A DNA stretch of 64,000 bases from Larix kaempferi. Lineage: Eukaryota > Streptophyta > Pinopsida > Pinales > Pinaceae. The translations under genes were made by a program, and so were the position numbers. Positions 1-10,465 of this stretch are shown one piece after another. The stretch spans positions 41,494,501 through 41,558,500 of the forward strand of contig BSBM01000361.1 in NCBI GenBank assembly GCA_027924585.1. Direction: 5' to 3'. Numbering within the stretch: the stretch's first letter is position 1; the number at the start of each line of letters is the position of its first letter. The notes under the pieces were generated by a model. The model ran no database searches. It saw only the letters and a list, made by a program, of their open reading frames with translations, and was not told the DNA's origin.

Positions 1-182
1 TCTCGGAGAAGTTCTATAACTGCACTATATTCAACCACATTATTCATGGTAGGACCCAAACAAACCCCCCTCGAAGAGACAAGTTGGCCAGCCGGTGAGC
101 AAATGACCCAAGCTGCTGCAGCCAACTGACAGGTGTGGTGACTGGAGTCATCAGCAAATCCTAAGAAATGTTCGGTTGACAT
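1..182 (-). CDS. Archaeal-type RNase H ORF (aRNH), partial, element I
   Basis: A separate ORF opens with ATG at 182 (minus) and stays open for 60 codons to the window edge. Visible RNase H signatures: GFADDSS around residue 8 (first catalytic Asp, where the sister ORF has GFADGAS), AAAAWVICSP (second strand), CLGPTMNNVVEYSAV with the catalytic Glu in VEY. It aligns along its whole length with the ORF at 52730-53158. Known: Tat-lineage gypsy elements carry a second RNase H besides the one fused to RT. Here it has its own start codon about 120 nt after the residual integrase C-terminus. Unlike the gag-pro frame of the same element it has no stop in the visible part. The C-terminal half is outside the window. 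Confidence 0.8.
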   Translation of the reverse strand, partial: MSTEHFLGFADDSSHHTCQLAAAAWVICSPAGQLVSSRGVCLGPTMNNVVEYSAVIELLR

Positions 183-297
183 CTAGTACACGAAACGAAA
201 AACACACATAAGATTAACTAACAAGCATAACGAAAAACTATCTTTACAAAAATATACAGCTATGTCACAAGAAAAAGTACGTTAGCCCAAGCATAGT

Positions 298-310
298 ACT
301 TCTTTAGGTA
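298..310 (-). other. Deletion junction: protease-RT linker fused to integrase C-terminus
   Basis: Read on the minus strand, the linker reaches LGIDP-T and is followed at once by a stretch encoding LKKYYAW. In the related element GIDPH lies at about 49980 and LKRYYA is the very end of integrase at about 52600-52618. So about 2.6 kb holding RT, RNase H and integrase is missing exactly here. Both sides carry ACC/CCC at the join, a possible microhomology. Confidence 0.8.
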
Positions 311-1833
311 GGGTCAATGCCTAGATCCTCCTCATGATGTCGGGCAAAGGTGTCATGGAAATCACGAAAAATATTGGTATACGGAATGATTTCATCGAGA
401 TAACATCCCGTTTCAATAAAAATGTTTCCGGTGACCCCAGTGGAAATGTTGACCAGAAAGGTATTCAATCTATTCTCTTCAACAAAACTAACTTGTGAAG
501 TGGAAGTGAAATTATCATTTCCACTGGGTGTTGGATAAAACTCACCTCTTTCTATCAAGTTAAGAAAGGGAATCAAGAAGGACCTAGGATCTATATGTTC
601 ACGAGGATGGTCCAAGTCGGTCATGGCTTCTAAAATTTCCTCCTCAGAAGGTAAAGTAGTATCCAAACTATCAAGAGAGTGGGTCGGGTCGGGTGACTGA
701 GTGGCAGCACAATCCATATTTGACTCAATAGACACCAATGGAGTCAATATATGTTCTATTGCAGTTTGATATGAGTCCAAGTGGGTTGCTTCTGCAACAG
801 GAGTGGGAACAGAGGGGTTTGAATTAGTTGGGAGAAACCCAGGTTCAGTTGTTAAACTAACCATGGAAGTTTCAGACGATGAACATCCCTCAAAACCAAC
901 AAATAAGGTAGGAGACGGTCGGTCAAAAGTGCCAATTAATGACCCGGAAAGTCCTGCTCCTAAACACTCACCAACCGGGGCGGTTTGATCAATTAAGGGA
1001 ATTGTGGTCTCTAAAGAAGTCTGGTTGTTTCTCAGCTGATCGACTGTAACGACCTTACCTTCAAACGGGAACATAACAACTCAAAAAACTGTCGATGCAA
1101 TAGCTCACATGGCATATCTCCAGCTCCTGCCTAATAACATATTGTAATCAAGCGGAGCATCCAGAACTTCTACTTCTACAGCAACTGTCTTACCGACCAA
1201 TGTGACATCAAATGATGGCAAAACCCCATGTGGACGGAAATTCTTGCCATCAAATGCAGTAAGTAGTGTGTTAGAAGGGGCTAACTCGAGGGAACCCAAA
1301 GCTTTCCAATAGGAAATTGACATTACGCAGGTTGACGTGCCCTCATCTACAACAGCTCGTCTGATGGTCATTGGGCCATGGACGACTTCAATCTAAAGAG
1401 AAATGTGGTAGGGAAACTGGTATTTGATATCAGTCATATCAAATTGCGTAGACATGTTAGAGGATTCCATACTTCCAATAGCTGCCAGAAGTGCATTCCG
1501 TTGTAAAGGACAACTTTGCAAGACTTCTAAGGTAGACATGGCACAAGGGGTTTGGGATAAATCTTCAACCATGTTGTAGTTGGGGGAAACTCGAGTGTTG
1601 GGATTGTGCGATGCCCGTTTCAAGACACATTTCAGGATCTTGGGCATTAGGTCCACAGGTATGTGGAGTGGAGTGGAGGATTCTAGAATCTCTTTATCCT
1701 TTTTCTGTGCGTTCATGGTATAATTCCTAGCTCTCGTTTGTAAGAGTGCATCTGAATTAACCATGTTAATAAAAGTTTGATCAACTGTAGCATGTGTAGT
1801 GCCCCCAGTGTTGGAGGTGCTAGAAGTTGAGCT
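304..1833 (-). pseudogene. Aspartic protease and protease-RT linker, element I
   Basis: This continues the gag frame (same phase as 4134). The retropepsin core lies at about 1105-1371: VVDEGTSTCVMS is the active-site loop (DEG in place of the usual D-S/T-G), then LLTAFDGK and DAPLDYNMLLGRSW, the C-terminal loop typical of plant gypsy proteases. After it come MFPFEGKVVTVDQL and an acidic, Ser/Thr-rich linker ending EEDLGIDP, which in the sister element leads into RT. In-frame stops: TAG just upstream of the core and two TGA after RYAM (CGA to TGA by comparison with the sister copy). There is no frameshift. The DEG variant occurs in related plant elements, so loss of activity comes from the stops, not surely from that residue. 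Confidence 0.8.
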
Positions 1834-4134
1834 CTACCCCTTAGGGAATGGATATTTCAGTATGGTAGGCTTCTTTTCTCTTAATAGCTTCTGGGCTTCT
1901 TCAAGAAGAGGGCATTGGTGAGTAAGGTGGTTCTGCTTGCAAAGTTTACAAGGGAACTTAACCTTCCTTTTCTCTTTGTTACCCTCTTCGGCATTCTCTT
2001 TTTTGGGATTCTGATGATTCCCCTCTCCTTTCTTGCCCTTCTTTCTGTTATTGGGTTGCCGAGGGCCCTTTTGATTGTTCTGAACCTGGTTGACAGGCTC
2101 AGAAGTAGAAGGAGAGGTTGTGATGGAAGAAACTTTTGCAGTCGATTGTTTGACAGATAAGGCATGAACCTGTTTGGTCAATGCTTCGAATGCTGCAGAG
2201 TCAACTGAACCCACTATGCCGTCAGCATGTGGTCCAGGTTTAGGTCTACTCAGATCAGTATTCGATCGTGGTGCATCAGGTATGATCTCATACAGTAACC
2301 TGGATTGTGCATAAATGAGATCTAACTGTTGAGTCCATAGGATGGCTTCTTCCTCGTTAGACACTCCAGACATAGCTACTTCCTTAGAAATGTAAGGAAG
2401 GAGTGATTTCAAATACCACTCAGGAAGGAATTCTGGAGGTATGTTGGCCTTAATGAGCCTCTTCCGTCTTCGCCACTCCTGAATGTGATCAGATAAATGA
2501 GTGGCTTTATTTTGCCTAAATGTAGACAACAGGTCTGTTCCGGCATCATACCGAACAGGAAGATGGAAGTCATTCAAAAAGACAGTCGCAAGATCCCCAA
2601 AATTAGAGAATGTAGTTGTAGGTAACTCAATGTACCAATTGGCTGCAGCATTGGTTAAAGTCCTTTGGAACAGTTTCAATCTAATGGAATCTTCATTTAA
2701 TGAGTTCAAGGAACACCATAAATGGAAAGTAGTGACATGGTCACCAGGGTCTTCACCTATTTTTCCTTCGAACTTTGGAATGTGCGAAGGTAGCTTGGTA
2801 GGAATTGGTGGCCATGTAGCGTTATGATACACTAGATCGTTGGTCAGTTTGGAAATATCTGGCAAATTTAAGGTTGCCAAAGATGGTAAACGAGGCTGAT
2901 AAGATGGTACTTGATAAGTTGGGGTCGAAAAAGGGGAACCACCCATAGTTTGACTCGTGAACTACTGGTAGGGGTTTCCCCTAGCCGTCTGCTGGTAGGG
3001 GTTTCCCCCAACCATCTATTGGAAAGGGTTGCTCCCGACCATCTGCTGATAGGGGTTTCCACCTACCATCTGTTGATAGGGGTTTCCCCTAGATACTTGT
3101 TGGTAGGGGTTGCCCCCAGCCATCTATTGTTGCAAGAAAGAATTATTGAAATTTTCCCATCCATATGAAAGTGGGTTAGTGCTCTGTGGGTTCGTCCACT
3201 ATGGCTGGGTGTTAGCCCCGCCATATTGCTGGTTAAAAATATTACCCCCTCCCCCTGAAAATAAGGAAAAATGGACATTACCTGTAGACATATTACATTG
3301 ATTCATGTTGGGACCTGCAAAGGTATTGAAACTAGTGGTAGCTGACGTAGATGGTGCAGTCATGGTACTCATGATAGGCACGGTTGCAGAAGCACTTCGC
3401 CCTACACCGGGTGTGGAAATCCAAGTACTGGGTATATGATATAACAGTTGAAATGCAGGAGGTGGCACTAAATTTGTTGTACTTCTAGGTCTAATAGTAG
3501 GTGTAGAGGTAGATGCCATAGTTGTTGAACTTGGCATACCTAACGTACCAGTATTAAAACTGAAAGACGGAGTAGACATAGAGGTTGTCTATGCCGAACT
3601 CGGTGTAGCAGTAAAAAGAGGATTTACAGTGTTAGTGTTCATACCTATGGTGGGAGTTTGTGGAACTCCCTGTTCACCTCCTAGAGTAGACATCAAATGT
3701 CCAGGCAAGAAATTATATGCACTATAATCGGGCTATTGGAAACCCACAGGTAACAGAAGCGGATTTCTAGGATTGGTCAGAGGAGGATTAAAGGGAGTGC
3801 TATACTCCACAGAAGTAAGATCTTCAATCTCAACTGAACTAAAATGTCGCTGATCTGGAGTACCTGGTTGTGGTTCCTTAGGAACCTCTATTTCAGGGTT
3901 TTCTATTGCTGTTTGTTGTTCTTCAGGAAACTCAATTTCAAGTGGTAATTCCTCAGGAATTCCTATTTCAGGATTTTCCGTTGTAAAAATTTCCTTAGGA
4001 AGTTCTGTTTCAGGAATGGTTTTTGAAGAAACACTGGGGTTTATCCGCTGTCGTCTAACTGGCGGTAAAGGTTCTATTCTAAGTAGCGGAAGGTTTTGAA
4101 GCCTTCTCGATCTACGAAGTTCTTGGTTCTCCGT
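1834..4134 (-). pseudogene. Gag polyprotein of element I
   Basis: One uninterrupted phase of about 767 codons runs from 4134 to 1834. The first codon is ACG where ATG is expected (context ENQELRRSRRL, matching CRSRRL at the start of the sister gag), so the start has probably mutated. Order: Glu/Pro-rich N-terminus (4134-3600), Ser/Thr/Pro-rich spacer, a 27-bp repeat tract, the Retrotrans_gag capsid region at about 2850-2300 (TFHLWCSLNS, AAANWYIELP, FRQNKATHLSDHIQEW), a Lys-rich basic stretch, and a zinc knuckle CKLCKQNHLTHQC at about 1950. In-frame stops are all TAG in Gln contexts, and a TAG separates gag from the protease segment. Known role: capsid/nucleocapsid of the retroelement particle. 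Confidence 0.85.
2965..3126 (-). repeat. 27-bp coding minisatellite in gag (6 units)
   Basis: Six head-to-tail units of about 27 bp, core GGTAGGGGTTTCCCC on the plus strand. On the minus strand they encode nine-residue repeats of the type QQMVGGNPY. Several units carry a TAG where others read CAG. Confidence 0.9.
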
Positions 4135-6135
4135 GATTATATATATAAATAAAAACTAGAAAACCTAGTGGCCACTACGACTAGGGGGGGAAATAGCACG
4201 CCAACTAAAAAAGTCCTAAGTATGCAAACCAGGAAAACGAAATGCCTTTTGGAGAAGAGTCTGGGATGATGAGGGCCCAGAACAGATCAACGAAGGAAGA
4301 AGAACAGTTACCCGGGGTCCACAATACAATGACTAAGGGTGCAAGCGTTGGAATCGCCCAACCACCCTCCCAAAGACCTGCAAGGGATTTCCTCCCACGT
4401 CTGTCCTAGTTACAGTAGATATACCCTCTGCTGTCACCTGTGTATGAACCTATGGTCAAATACTAAGGATACCACAACACCGGAAACTCCTGGGGGAACA
4501 GTCGCTGGTCGAATTAGAAGGTGTGGGCAAGGTAACTGAGCCCGAAACTCAAAAGAGTCCCCATACGAGATCCAATCCTACTATATGCTCGAAACAGAAA
4601 GTAGGAGGAGTATTCCCAACAATCTGATCTCACAAGACCTACTGCATAGATCCCAGGCAAGCTTTGAGTGAAATGTATTTACCTGTGATAGTCGAACTAC
4701 GATTTTTGCGTAATGTGTGATCTTGAGTGGTTTAAGGTGATTTAAACTCAAGATCCTAACCAAGACTAGTTGGTGTAGTGTATCCCTAAAAAAGAAAAAT
4801 TGTTTCTATTTCATTTTATTAAAAAAAATTTAGGGCTGTTATTACTCAAAAAGTAGTGCGTTTATGTGGCGTGGTTGCAACTGAAAAGCAAAAGTGCATA
4901 AATTTTAACTTTCGACAACAAAACTCTTTTTTTTTATTTTTTCATTTAAAATTCTTTTCCAAACTGAAAAACTGAGCAAATCTACTTAAAACTCTTTTTT
5001 GTTTTCTTTTGAAATTGTACACAAAATAACCTATGCTATCTTGTAACAAAAATAAGCCTTATTAATCTTAAGCTACCAATTTTTTTTTGCTTTTTCTGTT
5101 ATTATAAACGAAAAAGAACTATAAACATGGAAAGCAAATAAGACTTGTGTGAAATGTGTAAGTATGGCTAAAAATGGTTCTTAAGATTACAATTGTCAAG
5201 GCACTAGCTTAACAAAGACTTGTCCTACAGGTTTTTGCAAAGAAAAAGCCTCTATACTCGGAAACAAAGTGGGGAGAAAACAAAGGAGAAAGATACAAGA
5301 GGACTGACCCAAAGCATCTAACCCTAGCAAGACCACTATGCCAAGCAAAAGATAGGCAAGCAAGCTACCAACCACCGTACTAATACAAGGACTGAGAAAT
5401 GAATCAGCCTAAGGCACTTTAAACACACTTGAAACCAGAAAAGACAACAAGTCACAGAAGGTTGGAAATCAACAAGTTCAGAAGACACCCTAAAGGCTCC
5501 AAAACAGACCAAACCCTAAAACAAAGGATAAGGTAGGTAAAGAGCAAACAAATGTTGCTACAAACAGCGAATGCAAAAGTATGCAGGTTTGTAAACCAGC
5601 AACATACAGTAAGGGCAAGAATAAGCGGAAATGTTCACCACAAAACACGACCTAGTCTTCCAAAAAAGTTATAAGCAGTCCAAACATTCCACAAGTAAGC
5701 AAGTGGTCTAAAGATGGTAAAATACTCAAAGAAAGGTTCTACGACTTAAAGAAAAGTTTAAAACCTCAAATACTAGTCAAGGAGATCTAAAAACAAAGTC
5801 AGAAGACCACCAAAAAGGCTAAAAACTCAAATAGACCACTAACAGAAGGCTTCAGGAAATGTACCCTACTGTGCAGTAGGGAAACTAGTGCTCCTGAGGA
5901 AATGGGCGTTACTGTATGTATAGCACAGTAGCATATGGGCGCTACTGTATGTACAACAAAGTAGCACTTAGGTCTTAAAAGTTTAAAAATTGACTTTGAA
6001 AAGATGCAAAAAGACTGATTGAAGCAGAGAAAAACAAGCAGGGGGTATCTACAGGGTTTCTCAGCACATAAAAGGAGTTGAAATAATTCCAGGAAGACAA
6101 ACAAGAAAAGGTTTCCTAGAGAAAAAACACAACTA
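4135..6135 (-). other. Leader (5' untranslated region) of element I
   Basis: Two kilobases between PBS and gag with no credible coding region; the plus strand is A-rich. The small minus-strand ORF at 5799-6104 contains the motif GGGCGCTACTGTATGTA, which recurs in the adjacent probable LTR, so I read it as non-coding repeat. A long leader fits Tat-type elements. Confidence 0.6.
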
Positions 6136-6153
6136 TCCCCAGTATGGTCACCA
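6136..6153 (-). promoter_or_regulatory. Primer binding site (PBS) of element I
   Basis: Minus strand reads TGGTGACCATACTGGGGA. It matches in position and pattern the PBS of the elements at 31850-31867 and 48409-48426, each next to an LTR end. I cannot assign the primer tRNA from memory. Confidence 0.7.
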
Positions 6154-6159
6154 GTCTAT

Positions 6160-7024
6160 TGGCAGGAAAAACTACCCTATAGTAAGGAAACTGATACTAT
6201 CAACTGAAAGGGGATGACAGGTAAGTGTATTAATTGCATTATAGAGATGTTCATGAAAAGAAATAGGTTATAGGCCTTGAGAACATACCTTTCGAATGAC
6301 GTTCGATCCTAGCTCTTATTTTCTCTTGCGCTCGATCCTTAAGTCCACCTCCCATTCACTAAACCTGCAATACAAGTACCTTTCTCAGCGTATCTGACTT
6401 TGTGACATGCTCCTACAACTTGATCCTGGGCTCTTGCTCTTCTCTGGCTTGGATATCTTCTAGCATAAACTCCTCCAATGCAAGCTTCACTTTAAAAGTC
6501 TCTTAATAAAATTCATGTCTCTAACCCCTCTCTTTATTCTTCCCTGTATTTATAGGACATGAGAAGCAGTTCTGGTCGAGAGATGGTTATGGAGGAAGTT
6601 GGGGAATTTGGGAAACCAACTGCAACTAATCCTCTTTGTGAAATTAATTATTTTTTAATCATCTTTTGAGATGTACTCTACTATTTTTCAGTGAAGTAGC
6701 AATCAGGGCGCTACTATAGTGCTTGTAAACTAGCACTCATCACTTTTTGAATGTTGAGCGCTACTATGCTGAAGAGGAGAAGCGCTCATAAGGCTTGAGC
6801 GCTACTATAGCACACTGGAGTAGCGTACAGGCGCTAGTCTATTGAAGTAGAGTAGCGCTCATATCTCATAATGACATTTTTATGGTTTTTTCAGTGTTGT
6901 CAGGAGATGGAGTATGTCAAAGTCTCATCTAGGGTCAACATGATCCTCCATCCAAGTTGTCCTTTTGTGTGATCAATAGCTCAGGGTGATCACGGACGGA
7001 GAGGTGCAGGTTTTACCTATAACA
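6160..7024 (-). repeat. Probable 5' LTR of element I
   Basis: The left limit follows from the PBS. The right limit is a guess at the TAACA at 7020-7024, giving about 865 bp, close to the 880-925 bp LTRs of related elements. Inside, the minus strand has TATAAATA at 6554-6547, as expected for an LTR promoter, and short direct repeats of a GCGCTACTA motif (6690-6860). The partner LTR is outside the window, so the ends are unproven. Confidence 0.45.
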
Positions 7025-7281
7025 GGGTCCTCTAGACCCATTCCTTTGAATATCGACAATTTTATATCATTATCTGTCATTATCCTTCCTGGTTGTGTAG
7101 CACCTTGAGTACTGATAATATTTTGCACAGTGTTCTGAGCGGAAAAAGTAAATGTGGTATTTAGAATAGTGCTAGGAATACTACTCTATGGAATATTCTG
7201 AGGTTGGGTATTCTGAACTAGAATAATCTGAGTCAAAATGGTCTGAGCACCTACTCCTACGGTGTTACCAGTATTGATGTT

Positions 7282-7927
7282 CTACGGATTGGGTTGCGCT
7301 ACACTTGCAGTGGGTGGGTTCTGAGATAGGGGTGGCACGGTCTCTGCAACCGGTGGGTTCTGAGGTGTAATAGGGTGGATGGTGGCTAATGATAGCGCGG
7401 TCTGATTGTTAAGGTCACATGGGAGTTCGCTATTCAGGCGGAGTCCAGGTCCTTCGGGATTCTTTTCTTTATTGAACTTATATCTCTTTCCACTTCTCAG
7501 ATTATGGGTTTCTTCGTTAGAGTCACTATATATACTTTCTACCATGATAGATTCAAAAATATCACTACATTCTTAAAACGTCTTTCTCGGCTAAAAGCAT
7601 TTTAATGTTTAGACTAAGATTGTTCAGGTAGCTACCTCTAGATCCTTCAAAAAAGTATGCTTCAGCTTGGCTGTAGGATTTCAGCGTGTCTACAGCGAAT
7701 TCTATTATAAATCCTTCAAGTATGCTATCCACCCAGTAGTTGACTGCTCGCGACAGTGTGCTGTCTATTGCTTTGAGTTGTGCCGTGAGCTCTGGAGTCC
7801 AGTCTGTAGGTACTCCCCCTTGAAAACAGTTTTTATTTTCTGCGAGTCGCGATATCCACTCGTGTAGCTCGTTTCCAAATGAGGCCCAGAGTATATCGTG
7901 AATATATTTCCATAGATATCTGTTCAA
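7282..7927 (-). pseudogene. Gag N-terminal fragment of a family-2 gypsy element
   Basis: The frame at 7927-7565 contains FQGGVPTDWTPEL, VDSILEGFIIEFAVDT and SRGSYLNNLSLNIKMLL. The same order occurs at 17.3-17.6 kb (FQGGEP, LDSILEGYIIEFAVNT, LPIKML), so it is the N-terminal domain of the family-2 Gag. A second frame (7545-7282), with SNEETHNLRSGKRYKF and a Pro/Gln-rich tail, continues after a frame change. No capsid core, protease or RT follows to the left, where the probable LTR of element I begins. Function of this N-terminal domain is unknown to me. Confidence 0.65.
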
Positions 7928-8030
7928 CTACTCTACATCACATAGACGTGGGTGTCTGTTCTCTTTCTTTGCAAAATATCTTTCGATCTTGTCACACCAG
8001 TCCCAGATCTCTTTCTTTTTGGGATGCCAA

Positions 8031-8333
8031 TTATCTGAACCCAATGGGAACTAATATTCTTTGACACACATTACTTTCCAAATACACTATCACACCACTA
8101 GTATTAGCGTGACAATGAAACCATTTGTTGGCATATATAACTGAGGTAGAGGTTTCCAATGTAGACCCAGGTACTTCGCGGTTCAAGGAACCAACAAAAC
8201 CCCTATTCACCGGCCCTTTCAGCAACAGATTGCGTGCAGCCTGAGGTCTCAACCAAGGAAAACCTGATGGGGTGGTTGCAAAATCAAGTTTCCAAAACTT
8301 GGTGATGCGAGTGTCGAAGGAACTGATGGACAA
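8031..8333 (-). other. Unassigned 100-codon reading frame
   Basis: Open minus-strand frame upstream of the family-2 gag fragment but in a different phase. It contains NREVPGSTLETSTSVIYAN and no motif I recognise. It may be more leader or N-terminal sequence of the same fragment. Confidence 0.25.
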
Positions 8334-8733
8334 CGCGATAAAAGGAACTCTTGTTGCGGATAGACAACTGTACGAAGTCTCTACTTCGCATCGGATATTT
8401 TGGCAAGCTTAGGTACTTGCGCAACCGACGCATCCAAGGACTGCGCAGTGTGGGATACTTCCACTGTTATGACGATAAGCTATCAACAACTTATCTCGTA
8501 GCACTCGTAATGGGTCAACACGTCAACAAGACCATGCGTCTACTTCAATACTTGATCAACTCTATTCAATCTTACTTAACGAACTTTATTCATTCAACAA
8601 CACTTATGCTCTTATCTTTATGGCTTGTGTAAATGAACGAAACATATACTACTGCGTGCTCCAATGCTGCGCTCAATTCCAGTGTTCAATTATGTGATTA
8701 ACTGATAGATTCATACATTCAAAGACTTATAAG
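8334..8733. other. No recognisable feature
   Basis: About 400 bp with CG-rich words (such as GCGCAACCGACGCATCC) but no coding motif, no matching repeat elsewhere in the window and no structure I can support. Confidence 0.4.
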
Positions 8734-9747
8734 TGTTGAATACTTAACATTCATCCACACATGCATTACTTAACATATTATTCCCACCATTCCCGTGTCA
8801 AATACATATAAAAACAATCACATAATAGATAACTGCAGTATTAAACATCCATACTAAGCAAATGAACAGTGCAAACACAAAAAATCACACTACACAGTAT
8901 TTAACGTGGTTCACCCCCCGAATGGAGGCTACGTCCATAAGAACTATTGTTAAATTAGTCTTTGGGAATGGTACAACAGTTCTTAGTCTACACACTCAAC
9001 TGCAGACTCTCTTCTCTCTCAAATAGATCACTGCACACTCAGCTTGCAGAGTCTTTACAATAGTACTAAGATGAAAAGATGCAACAATATTCGAAGCTTA
9101 ACAAAACAAAGAGTTACTACCAGAGATTCTAACCCTTTCCCATACAAAAATTCCCTATTTATAGATCACGCCCATGGGTCATGTATTTACAATCAGTAGG
9201 AAAAAGCCCTTAGGTTTACAAAACTGTCACGGTTTCCCAAAAACCAAACTATTGGCTCTTGGTAGCGAATATTCCATCATGGTGGTCTTCCACGCATGTT
9301 TCACGTCGCTATCGGCCTTCCAGTTGCGCGCATGCCAACAGGTCACTTTCACCAAGCAGTTATTCTTCTAATGGTTTTGTGCGACTGGTTCAAGTAGTGG
9401 CATCTTCCGCGTGTGTGACCAGTCGCTTTCTTCCCAATTTTCTCCTGCCTGCTGCTTAGCACTCCTAGAGCATCTTTTCCAAAAATCAACCTCCGACAGT
9501 CTAATCAAAACACATGCCATTCCCCTATCCAACACTCTGCTTTGCTGGCATTCTGTGGACTGGGCACTTCGCATCACCTCCTCCTCGCAGTACTAATCCT
9601 CGCAGCTTCCTCCGTTGCTACACTGCGCACAACTTCGCAGCATCCCAAAAAACTTTATACAAAATTGTATCAACTGAACTGCGCTCAGTTCCGCAATTCC
9701 AAAACACCTTCTTGCTCAAAATTGCCCCACTTGGGCCAGGACCAACA
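8734..9747 (-). repeat. Probable solo LTR
   Basis: Starts TGTTGAATAC and ends GGACCAACA (5-bp terminal inverted repeat TGTTG/CAACA). On the minus strand there is TATAAATAG near 9165-9155. TTAACGTGGTTCACC at about 8902 followed by CTACGTCC is a motif often seen in plant LTRs. Flanks ATAAG and CATAA do not match as a clean TSD, so the limits may be off by a few bases. No internal region or second copy is present. Confidence 0.45.
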
Positions 9748-9764
9748 CATAATATTAGTAGTTA

Positions 9765-10465
9765 GAGGGAAGAGGAGAAGGAGCACTGACTCTTTCTCAA
9801 TATTTAGTAATTCAAAGTACAAGGAGAAGAACTACCTACTTTTTCTTACACTTTGGTAATTCAAGGCAGGAGGTGAAGGATCATTATCTATTTCTCAAGA
9901 TTTGGTAATTAAAGTGTGAATAAAAAGGAGCACTAACTATTTCTTAAGGTAATTTAATGGAGGAATAGGACCACCAAATATTTTTGAATATTTTATAATT
10001 CCATGGATGAGGAGAAGGAGCATCAACACCTTCTCAAGATTTAGTAATTTAATGGTGGAAGAGAACAAGCACCACGTCTTTATCAATGTTTTGTAATTCG
10101 AAGGTGGAAGGGAGAGGAGAAGGAGAAACAACTATATATATAGATTTAGTAATTAAAGGGAGGAGGAGAAGGAGCATATGATATTTCTCAATCTTAGTGA
10201 TTTAGGGGAAGAGGAGAAGGAACACATGATATTTCTCAAGATTTAGTAGTTCAAGGGATGAGTGAAATGAGCATAGGATCTTTTTCATGCTTTAGTATTT
10301 TGAGGGAGGTGCAATAGGAGTATTGGTTGTTTATCAATATTTAGTAGTTTGAGGGACGAGAAGAAGGGGCACCAACTATTTCTCAATATTTGGTAGTTCA
10401 ATAGAGGAGGAGAATGAGCAACATATATTTCTCAAGATTAGTGATTTTAGGGAAGAGTAGAGGAA
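9765..10465. repeat. Diverged minisatellite, about 60-bp period
   Basis: Roughly a dozen imperfect units of the pattern TTTCTCAAGATTTAGTAATT followed by a GGAGGAGAAGGAGCA-type purine block. Units differ by substitutions and small indels. No coding potential. Confidence 0.8.

Larger units (their letters stand above)
1..7024 (-). mobile_element. Element I: Tat-like Ty3/gypsy deletion derivative, cut by the window edge
   Basis: Seen: on the minus strand the order from the right is probable LTR, PBS, about 2 kb of leader, gag, protease, protease-RT linker, then directly a separate RNase H ORF that runs off the left edge. RT, canonical RNase H and integrase, all present in the related element at 30919-58539, are absent. 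Gag, protease, linker and the RNase H ORF all align in order with that element, so both belong to one family. Inferred: a non-autonomous copy that would need enzymes in trans. The 3' LTR lies outside the window. Only the right-hand limit of the LTR (7024) is uncertain. Confidence 0.8.

Noticed and set aside
9174-9859. Cluster of plus-strand small ORFs (61-105 codons)
   Set aside because: They overlap each other in different frames inside a probable solo LTR and its flank; no domain.
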